This document shows positions 1-6,310 of a stretch of DNA of 26,697 nucleotides, piece by piece; the stretch's first letter is position 1, and each line of letters begins with the position of its first letter. Under the pieces are notes generated by a model. It was not told where the DNA came from. It searched no databases and worked only from the letters and a program-made list of their open reading frames with translations. The DNA is from DALYJJ01 sp031969915 (GTDB lineage Bacteria; Acidobacteriota; Terriglobia; Bryobacterales; Bryobacteraceae): NCBI GenBank assembly GCA_031969915.1, contig DALYJJ010000086.1, positions 1-26,697 of the forward strand, given 5' to 3'. Both the position numbers and the translations under genes were made by a program.

Positions 1-1
1 G

Positions 2-523
2 TGCGTGACGGTGTGCCCGCAGAAGGCGGTGGACATCGATGCGGCGACGGGCGTGGTGGGACAGATGCCGCAACGCTGCCTGGGCTGCCGGTATTGCATG
101 GCGGCGTGTCCGTATCACGCGCGGTACTTCAACTGGTGGGACCCGGAATGGCCGGCGGGGATGGAGCAGGCGCTGAACCCGGCGGTTGCGCCTCGGATGC
201 GCGGAGTGGTGGAGAAGTGCAATTTCTGCCACGGGCGGAAGCAGGCGGCGATGGAGAAGGCGGCGGCGGCCGGGAACAAAGAGCTGGATCCGGCGGACTA
301 TGTGCCGGCGTGCGTGGAGGCGTGCCCGACGCGGGCGATGGTGTTCGGGGATCTGAACGACCAGCGGACAGAAGCAGCGCGGCTGGCCGGGCAGCCGGGC
401 GCGTTCCGCCTACTGGAGCAGTTGGGGACGGAACCGAAGGTGTATTACCGGTCGAAGCGGGATTGGGTGGTGGAGTTAGGGAAGTCGACGAACGCGGCAC
501 GGAAGGAGAGCAGGAATGGCTAG
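2..523 (+). CDS. 4Fe-4S ferredoxin-type electron-transfer subunit (HybA/NrfC/PsrB-like), 5' partial
   Basis: The reading frame is open at the left edge; the first complete codon (bases 2-4) is a cysteine that completes a CxxxCP cluster motif, so the true start lies outside the window. Visible cysteine groups are CVTVCP, CLGCRYCMAACP, CNFC and CVEACP, the usual pattern of DmsB/NrfC/HybA-type subunits that carry several [4Fe-4S] clusters and pass electrons between a catalytic subunit and an NrfD membrane partner. The next gene is exactly such a partner and overlaps this one by 8 bases (ATGGCTAG). No C-terminal membrane helix is visible, unlike HybA of E. coli. The catalytic subunit (hydrogenase, molybdoenzyme or other) must lie upstream and cannot be named from here. 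Family assignment is secure; the specific complex is not. Confidence 0.9.
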   Translation, partial: CVTVCPQKAVDIDAATGVVGQMPQRCLGCRYCMAACPYHARYFNWWDPEWPAGMEQALNPAVAPRMRGVVEKCNFCHGRKQAAMEKAAAAGNKELDPADYVPACVEACPTRAMVFGDLNDQRTEAARLAGQPGAFRLLEQLGTEPKVYYRSKRDWVVELGKSTNAARKESRNG

Positions 524-1802
524 CGCGGCGATGGCACGTACTCTCGACAGACTGACGCCGATCACGCGGGCGCTGGTGCCGCGCGGCGTGAGGCGGTGTT
601 CGCCGGGGGCGTTCGCGCTGTGGCTGGCGCCGTGGTTCGGGCTGCTGGCGGCCGGCTTGTATGCTTCGTGGCTGTGCCTGTACGAAGGACTGAACCAGAC
701 CAACATGGACAACCGGTTCGCCTTCGGGCTTTGGATTTTCCTGGACCTGACGGTGATCGCGTTTGGCGCGGGAGCGTTCTTTTCGGGGTTTCTGCTGTAC
801 GTGATGAAGGTGAAAGAGCTGCGGGCGGTGATCAACAGCGCGGTGGTGATCGGGCTGATCTGCTACTCCGGTGCGGTGGCGATTCTGGCCATCGACGTAG
901 GCCAGCCGCTGCGGGCGTGGTTCACGTTCTGGCATCCGAACGTGCATTCGATGCTCACGGAAGTCACCTTCTGCATCACGTGCTACCTGGTGGTGCTGGC
1001 GATCGAATACGTGCCGCTGGTGCTGAAGAACCGGCAGTTGAAGCAAGTACCCCAACTGCTGGTCTTCGAGTGGGAGTTGCACAAGCTGATGCCGGTGTTC
1101 GCGCTGATCGGGACGCTGCTTTCGTTCTTCCACCAGGGCTCGCTGGGGGGGCTGTACGGAGTGCTCATCGGGAGGCCGTTCGCATTCCGTGAAGGCTTCT
1201 TCCTGTGGCCGACGACCTTCTTCCTGTTCATTCTTTCGGCGGCGGCGGTGGGGCCGGGATTTCTGGCGCTGACCACGTCGTGTGTGGAGGCGATTGCACG
1301 GCGGCGGCTGGTGACGGACGCGGTGTACGGGAAGCTGGGGAAGATTTCGGGCTGGATGTTGCTGGTGTACGTGATGTGGAAGTCGCTGGACACGCTGGTG
1401 TGGATCAACGGCACTTCGCCGCGGGCGGGATTTTCGGCGTTCAACTTTTACCAGTCGCCGCCGTTCGGGACGTGGGTGCTGTTCGCCGAGATCGTGCTGT
1501 TCGGCTTCATTCCCGCGTTGATGCTGCTGCACAAGCGCACGGCGGGACGGCGGCCGTTCGTGCTGATCGCGGCGGCGCTCGGGTGCGCGGGCGTGGCGCT
1601 GAACCGGTTCGTGTTGACGATCCAGACGCTGGCGTTGCCGACGCTGCCGTTCGACGAGTTCATGACCTACGCTCCGAGCTGGCAGGAGTCGTTCGCGTTT
1701 CTGGCGGTGGTTGCTTACGGCGTGATTCTGTATTCGCTGTCCTACCGCTACCTGACGCTCTTCCCGCAAGAGCGCGATTTGTCCGAGAACAAGAGAGGTT
1801 GA
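516..1802 (+). CDS. NrfD/PsrC/HybB-family membrane quinone-interacting subunit
   Basis: The 428-residue protein has about ten hydrophobic segments (roughly residues 33-56, 68-92, 104-126, 145-167, 187-205, 220-247, 280-300, 320-345, 350-372 and 390-412). This is the architecture of NrfD-family subunits, which exchange electrons with menaquinone or ubiquinone in the cytoplasmic membrane. The FAFGLWIF stretch in helix 2 and acidic or aromatic residues near the helix ends fit the family. The ATG at 516 follows AAGGAGAG (503-510) at good spacing and overlaps the stop of the ferredoxin gene, which suggests translational coupling. Length is close to HybB and DsrP. With its neighbours it would form the membrane module of a periplasm-facing oxidoreductase, such as a group 1 [NiFe] hydrogenase or a molybdoenzyme; which one is open. 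Confidence 0.88.
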   Translation: MASAAMARTLDRLTPITRALVPRGVRRCSPGAFALWLAPWFGLLAAGLYASWLCLYEGLNQTNMDNRFAFGLWIFLDLTVIAFGAGAFFSGFLLYVMKVKELRAVINSAVVIGLICYSGAVAILAIDVGQPLRAWFTFWHPNVHSMLTEVTFCITCYLVVLAIEYVPLVLKNRQLKQVPQLLVFEWELHKLMPVFALIGTLLSFFHQGSLGGLYGVLIGRPFAFREGFFLWPTTFFLFILSAAAVGPGFLALTTSCVEAIARRRLVTDAVYGKLGKISGWMLLVYVMWKSLDTLVWINGTSPRAGFSAFNFYQSPPFGTWVLFAEIVLFGFIPALMLLHKRTAGRRPFVLIAAALGCAGVALNRFVLTIQTLALPTLPFDEFMTYAPSWQESFAFLAVVAYGVILYSLSYRYLTLFPQERDLSENKRG

Positions 1803-1804
1803 AC

Positions 1805-2635
1805 ATGTTTCCGAATGTCAGCGGATTCGAATGGAGCCCGGGCCACCTGGTTTTCCTGGGCGTGTTCTTCACAGTGATCCTGACGGTGGCTTGGACGCTG
1901 GGGCTGGCCTGGGCGCGGGCGCGCCGGGATGCACGCGAGGGGCGGGTGACGAAGATCCGCTGGAACTCGGACTTTCACGACCTGCCGGCGGCGGACCGGG
2001 TGTGCCGCCATGAACTGACGGGCGAGTTCCGGGAGCGCCGTTGCGAGAAGGCTTTCGACTGCCGCGAGTGCGCGACGCACGGCACACTGGTGGCGGCGCA
2101 TCCCACGCCGGCGGCGGCGGAGGAACGGCCCTACGGGTTGCCGTATCCGGCGGACCGCCTCTATCATCGCGGGCACACGTGGCTGCGGGAGGAAGCGGAC
2201 GGCACGGCAACGATCGGCCTGGACGAGTTGGGGCGGCGGCTGTTGGGCCGGCCGGACGAAGTGCAGGTGCCTCCTCCGGGGGCCAGGATCGAGGCCAATG
2301 GGACGGCGTGGACGGTGCGGCGGCGCGGAGTTCCGATCCGGATTCTCTCGCCGGTGGACGGCGAAGTGGTGGAGGCGGGCGTGCCGGGCGAGGATTCGTT
2401 TGTGTTGAAGGTGCGGCCGTGCGGCGGGGAGAAGTTCGACACGCGGCACCTGTTACGAGGCGCCGAGATCGCGCCATGGCTGGGGCGGGAACTGGAGCGG
2501 TTGCAGATGGCGCTGTCGCCGGCCGCGACGGGACCGGCGCTGGCGGACGGTGGGGTGCTGATGGACGATCTGCCGGCGCAATGCCCGAACGCCAATTGGG
2601 ACGCGGTGTGGGGGCGGCTGTTCCTGGAGCCTTGA
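1805..2635 (+). CDS. Membrane-anchored GcvH-like (biotinyl/lipoyl-fold) protein
   Basis: The 276-residue product starts at an ATG two bases after the NrfD stop, so it is the third gene of that operon. Residues about 14-36 form one transmembrane helix. Next comes a cysteine-containing segment (C67, C80, C86, C89, with the pattern RRC-x5-C-x2-C-x2-H) that could bind metal. Residues about 117-235 resemble glycine cleavage H protein: HRGHTWLREE matches the H-protein start and SPVDGEVVEAG the second half of the lipoyl hairpin. The lipoyl lysine expected in an ESVKA-type motif is absent; the aligned segment is TVRRRGVPIR. Lipoate transfer therefore seems unlikely, and a structural or electron-transfer accessory role in the respiratory complex is an inference. 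An in-frame extension upstream to 1205 lies inside nrfD and is not credible. Confidence 0.8.
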   Translation: MFPNVSGFEWSPGHLVFLGVFFTVILTVAWTLGLAWARARRDAREGRVTKIRWNSDFHDLPAADRVCRHELTGEFRERRCEKAFDCRECATHGTLVAAHPTPAAAEERPYGLPYPADRLYHRGHTWLREEADGTATIGLDELGRRLLGRPDEVQVPPPGARIEANGTAWTVRRRGVPIRILSPVDGEVVEAGVPGEDSFVLKVRPCGGEKFDTRHLLRGAEIAPWLGRELERLQMALSPAATGPALADGGVLMDDLPAQCPNANWDAVWGRLFLEP

Positions 2636-2668
2636 GAGCCTCGCGGGCCGCCAACTCGCCGGTCCTAG

Positions 2669-4027
2669 CTACCGCGGGATGCCGTAGCGTTTGATTTTGT
2701 CGTAGAGGGTAGAGCGGTCGATGCCGAGCGACTGGGCGGCTTCCTTGATGTTGCCTTCGGTCCGTTTGAGGGTGGCTGCGATCGCGGCCCTTTCGATTTC
2801 GGCAAGGGTCAGCGAATCGGGCGCGGTGGCGGACTGGCGGCGTTCGATGGCGGCGCGGAGGAAGTGGAAGTCGGCTTCGGTGAGGATGTGGCCGCGGCTG
2901 GTGACCAGGGCGCGTTCGACGGCGTTCTCGAGTTCGCGGACATTGCCCGGCCAGTCGTGTTCCATGAGCAGCGCGACGGCGGTTTCGGCGAAGCCAGCGG
3001 CTTTCTTGCCGACTTCGGTGGAGAGGCGCTCGAGGAAGTAATGGGCCAGGAGGGGGATGTCCTCCTTGCGCTCGCGGAGGGGCGGCAGGCGGACTTCGAT
3101 CACGTTGAGGCGATAAAACAAATCTTCGCGAAAATGTCCTTCGGCGACGGCGCGTTCGAGATCCACGTTGGTGGCGGCGACGACGCGCACGTCCACCTGG
3201 ACCTGCTGGGTGCCGCCGACGCGATAGAAGTTGCGCTCCTGGAGTACGCGCAGGAGGTCGCGTTGGAGCTTGGGGGAGATGTCGCCGATTTCGTCGAGGA
3301 AGATGGTCCCGGAGTCGGCGAGTTCGAACTTGCCGCGCACCTGGCCGGCGGCGCCCGTGAAGGCGCCCTTCTCGTGGCCGAAGAGCTCGGTTTCGAGGAG
3401 CGTTTCGGCGAGGGCTGCGCAGGAGACGGCGATGAAGGGCTGGGCGGCGCGGTCGCTGCAGTTGTGGATGGCGCGGGCGATCAGTTCCTTGCCGGTGCCG
3501 CTTTCGCCGCGGATGAGGACGGTGCTGCGGAGGGGCGCGATCTCGCGGGCGAGTTCGAGGACCTGGTGCATGCGTGCGTTCTTGGTGAGGATGTCCTGAA
3601 AGCGGTACTGGCCGGAGAGCTTCTGGCGGAGGATGGTGTTTTCGCGTTCCAGGTTCTTGACCTTAATGACGCGGCTGACGAGGAGTGAAATTTCCGCCGG
3701 GTTGCAGGGCTTGACGATGTACTCCTGGGCGCCCTCCTTCATGGCGGTGATGGCCGTGTCGACGGTGGCGTAGGCGGTGATGATAACCACGGCGGCATCG
3801 GGGCGGAGTTCGCGGATGCGCATCATTGCTTCGATGCCGTCCATGCCCCCGGGCATTTTGAGATCGATGAAATAGATGGCGTAATCGTTCCCGCCGGCGA
3901 GCGAGACGGCCTGGGCGCCGCTGGCGGCCGTATCGACGGCATAGCCGTCCTCGCGGAGCCAGGCGGCGAGGGACTCGCACATCACCTCTTCATCGTCGAC
4001 CACCAGAATGCGCCACTGCTGTTTCAT
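2669..4027 (-). CDS. NtrC-family sigma-54-dependent response regulator
   Basis: The 452-residue regulator has three domains. Residues 1-120 are a receiver with acidic pocket D11/D12, phospho-acceptor D55, T84 and K106. Residues about 145-380 are an AAA+ domain with Walker A GESGTGK (174-180), the sigma-54 contact loop GAFTGA (221-226) and Walker B TIFLDE (241-246). Residues about 408-452 are a Fis-type helix-turn-helix. Every motif needed to open sigma-54 promoters is intact. Its ATG overlaps the stop of the metzincin gene by 4 bases (ATGA), making it the last gene of a three-gene unit whose first gene encodes the cognate kinase. It converges with the respiratory operon across a 33-base gap. 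Targets are unknown; the adjacent respiratory genes are a guess from proximity. Confidence 0.95.
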   Translation of the reverse strand: MKQQWRILVVDDEEVMCESLAAWLREDGYAVDTAASGAQAVSLAGGNDYAIYFIDLKMPGGMDGIEAMMRIRELRPDAAVVIITAYATVDTAITAMKEGAQEYIVKPCNPAEISLLVSRVIKVKNLERENTILRQKLSGQYRFQDILTKNARMHQVLELAREIAPLRSTVLIRGESGTGKELIARAIHNCSDRAAQPFIAVSCAALAETLLETELFGHEKGAFTGAAGQVRGKFELADSGTIFLDEIGDISPKLQRDLLRVLQERNFYRVGGTQQVQVDVRVVAATNVDLERAVAEGHFREDLFYRLNVIEVRLPPLRERKEDIPLLAHYFLERLSTEVGKKAAGFAETAVALLMEHDWPGNVRELENAVERALVTSRGHILTEADFHFLRAAIERRQSATAPDSLTLAEIERAAIAATLKRTEGNIKEAAQSLGIDRSTLYDKIKRYGIPR

Positions 4028-4572
4028 TGATCCTCACTTCCGAAGCCGGCGCGCGGGAGCAGCGCCTGGCAGTCCTGGCAATACTCGGCCCGCTTGGCGT
4101 CCACCTGGGCGAGCGCCGTGGAGAGCGACATGACGCAACCGCGGTCCTCGCAATGGACGAGGCCGAAGGCGTGGCCGAGCTCGTGGAAACACTCTTTGCG
4201 GGCGCGCTCGCGCAGAAGGGCGGGCTCGGGGGGCCAGCCGTGGAACTCGGGCCGCAGGCGCGCGAGCGAAACCAGGGCGGCGACGCCGCCCACCTGGGCC
4301 TGTCCGAACAGAAAGCTGAGCATGGGAATGAAGAGATCGTGCTCGGTCAGCCCCAGAATCTTCACGGCGCCGGGAGGGGCGGCCTCCACCAGGCGGCGGA
4401 GGAGCAGCGCGGATCCATATTGCCGGCGAGTTATGTCGTAGGCGGCTTGCGGATCGAAGCGGCGATCGAGCCGCCGCACGGGCAGCGCAAAGCGGGCGCC
4501 GAGCGAGGCCTCGACGTCGAGGACCACGTCCTGGTCCACGTCACCCAGCAGCGCCACGTACAGAGCCCTCAC
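4024..4572 (-). CDS. amzA: Archaemetzincin-type zinc metalloprotease (peptidase family M54)
   Basis: The 182-residue protein carries the archaemetzincin signature: zinc site HELGHAFGLVHC (H130, E131, H134, H140, C141), then C146 with M148 of the Met-turn, then C165 and C168 as CQDC. This matches the family pattern HExxHxxGxxHC-x4-CxM-x16/17-CxxC, where the cysteines form a second structural zinc site. The upstream ILGLTEHDLFIPMLSFLFG segment also fits family members. It has no signal peptide, so it is probably cytoplasmic. The GTG start overlaps the kinase stop by 4 bases (GTGA) and its stop overlaps the regulator start, so all three proteins are very probably co-translated. Archaemetzincins are common in archaea and vertebrates and patchy in bacteria. 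The substrate is unknown; a role in tuning the two-component pathway is inference from gene order. Confidence 0.88.
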   Translation of the reverse strand: MRALYVALLGDVDQDVVLDVEASLGARFALPVRRLDRRFDPQAAYDITRRQYGSALLLRRLVEAAPPGAVKILGLTEHDLFIPMLSFLFGQAQVGGVAALVSLARLRPEFHGWPPEPALLRERARKECFHELGHAFGLVHCEDRGCVMSLSTALAQVDAKRAEYCQDCQALLPRAGFGSEDQ

Positions 4573-6206
4573 GCCCGTCCAGCCGCCGCAGGCTGCTCGT
4601 TGGCTCCGGCGCCTTCCGGCCCCTGCACGGGCAGCGTGACGGTGAACGTAGTTCCCTGCCCCACGCGGCTTTCCACCTCGATGTCGCCCCCGTGGGATTG
4701 AACGATGCCGTAGACGACGGCGAGGCCGAGGCCGACGCCCTTTCCTTCCGGCTTGGTGGTGAAGAAAGGGTCGAAGATCTTGGCGAGGTTCTCCTCAGAG
4801 ATGCCCTCCCCGTTATCCGTTACCTTGAGGAACAGGGCGCCCTGCGACTGGCCGGTGACGACCCGAAGCGCACCGCCGGGGCGTTCGTGCATCGCCTCAG
4901 CGGAGTTCATCACGAGATTCAAGACCACCTGTTGGATCTGCGACATGTCGCAGAACAGATGGGGCAGCGCTTCGTTGAGTTCGAGATGGACGGCGACATT
5001 GGCCATGCGCAGTTTGTGATCGATCAGGGAGACGGTGGACTTGACGATGCGGTTCAGGTCGGCCTCGGCGCGCTGGGGCTTGGACCGGCGCGAGAAGGCC
5101 AGCAGGTCTGTGACAATGCGGCCGGCCCGCGATGTTTCGCTTGAGATCTGGCCGAGGTATTTGCGGACCTCGGGGATGCGCTCGGGCGGAATGCCGTCGT
5201 CCTTCAAGATGCGCTGCACGAGCATGGACAGATTGAGCACACCGGAGAGCGGGTTATTGATCTCGTGCGCGACGCTGGCGGAGAGCTGGCCGAGGGAGGC
5301 GAGGCGATCGGTGTGAAGGAGTTTCTGGTGGGCGGCCTTCAACTGTTCGGTGCGTTCGGCGACCTTGCGTTCCAGGTCCTGTGCGAACTCGTTGAGTTCG
5401 CTGAGGGCGGCGCGGAGGCGAACCCGCATGCTCTCAAAGGAGCGGGCCAGTTGGCCGAGTTCGTCGTCGCTTTCGGTGCCGCGAATCCGTTCGTCCAGGT
5501 TCATTCCGGCGACGGTTTGCGTGCCCTGGATGAGGCGGCGGATGGGACGGGAGACGAAGCGGCGGGTAAAGAGAATGATGAAGACGTTGGTGAGCGCGAT
5601 CATGGCGCCGAAGACGAGCACGATCCGCGTGCGGGCGGCCTGCAGCTCGCGATCGACGTGATCGAGATAGAAGGTGACGTCGAGAACGCCAAGGACCTTC
5701 ATGCTGGCAGGGTGGGCGTGGCAGGCGGCCTGGCTGCAGGAGGGTTCGTTGTAAATGGGAGTGACCATCATTAAGCGCCGCCGCTGGTCGTCGCCCGTGG
5801 AGACGCGAACGCGGGAAGGGGTATCGACGGAATGGCGCGGGGCCTGCGTTTCATGGCAGATGGAACAGGTAGCGGCCTGCTTGGTGACGCGCTGTTCGGT
5901 CTCGCCGTCGTTGGTGGAGAACATGATCCGGCCTTCGCGGTTGAACATGCGAATGCGGTCGATGCCTTCGGTACGGGCAATGCTCCGCATGACCTCGTAG
6001 GCGGACTGCCGGTGGTCCATGAGCATGGACTCCCAGGTGGCGCGCGTGATGCCGTTGGAGAGTTGGTCGGCGCCCATGATCATGGTGTTGAGGAGGTGGC
6101 GCTCCTGCGAGCGAAGGCTGACGGTGCCGGCAACAACACCGACCAGGAGGACAAGGGTCGTGAGGGAGATGACGAGTTTTCCGGTGATGCCGGGTTTGGG
6201 CAACAT
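4569..6206 (-). CDS. Sensor histidine kinase with periplasmic c-type heme domain
   Basis: The 545-residue kinase has transmembrane helices at about 9-30 and 195-214 that enclose a periplasmic domain of about 160 residues. That domain contains the canonical heme-c motif CSICH (114-118) and a second site C157-x4-C162-H163, followed by VLGVLDVTFYL, a pattern shared by heme-bearing periplasmic sensors. Then come a HAMP linker (about 215-270), a coiled coil, a DHp domain with H314 in SVAHEINNP, and an HATPase with N434, DNGEG (464-468), FFTTKPEGKG and GLGLAVVYG. It probably senses redox state or a small ligand at covalent heme and phosphorylates the NtrC-type regulator two genes downstream. The ATG at 6206 has no clear Shine-Dalgarno sequence and may lie close to the transcript start. 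Confidence 0.93.
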   Translation of the reverse strand: MLPKPGITGKLVISLTTLVLLVGVVAGTVSLRSQERHLLNTMIMGADQLSNGITRATWESMLMDHRQSAYEVMRSIARTEGIDRIRMFNREGRIMFSTNDGETEQRVTKQAATCSICHETQAPRHSVDTPSRVRVSTGDDQRRRLMMVTPIYNEPSCSQAACHAHPASMKVLGVLDVTFYLDHVDRELQAARTRIVLVFGAMIALTNVFIILFTRRFVSRPIRRLIQGTQTVAGMNLDERIRGTESDDELGQLARSFESMRVRLRAALSELNEFAQDLERKVAERTEQLKAAHQKLLHTDRLASLGQLSASVAHEINNPLSGVLNLSMLVQRILKDDGIPPERIPEVRKYLGQISSETSRAGRIVTDLLAFSRRSKPQRAEADLNRIVKSTVSLIDHKLRMANVAVHLELNEALPHLFCDMSQIQQVVLNLVMNSAEAMHERPGGALRVVTGQSQGALFLKVTDNGEGISEENLAKIFDPFFTTKPEGKGVGLGLAVVYGIVQSHGGDIEVESRVGQGTTFTVTLPVQGPEGAGANEQPAAAGRA

Positions 6207-6223
6207 TTCGGATATCTGTATCT

Positions 6224-6253
6224 ATTATCGCGCCGCCGGCTGGGCAATGGAAA
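6224..6253 (-). promoter_or_regulatory. Candidate sigma-70-type promoter of the kinase-metzincin-regulator operon
   Basis: On the minus strand TTTCCA (6248-6253) and GATAAT (6224-6229) are separated by 18 bases. The -10 box matches consensus at five of six positions and the -35 box at four. Transcription would start about 10 bases before the kinase ATG, in line with the weak Shine-Dalgarno sequence. The region is locally AT-rich within GC-rich DNA. This is a visual match only. Confidence 0.35.
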
Positions 6254-6262
6254 GTGGGGTTG

Positions 6263-6281
6263 GGCGCCCGGGCGCCGTTTT
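6263..6281 (+). other. 14-bp perfect palindrome followed by a T-run in the kup upstream region
   Basis: GGCGCCCGGGCGCC (6263-6276) is self-complementary and is followed by GTTTT (6277-6281). It lies 30 bases before the kup start, in the divergent spacer. It could be an operator for a dimeric regulator, a weak terminator-like hairpin in a kup leader, or chance in GC-rich DNA. Confidence 0.35.
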
Positions 6282-6310
6282 GCTGTGACACCATAGCGTC
6301 TGGCACATCC

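Noticed and set aside
129..1769. Long minus-strand open frame (546 codons) opposite the Fe-S and NrfD genes
   Set aside because: Arg/Gln/His/Pro-rich translation without domains; it is the antisense shadow of two clear genes in GC-rich DNA.
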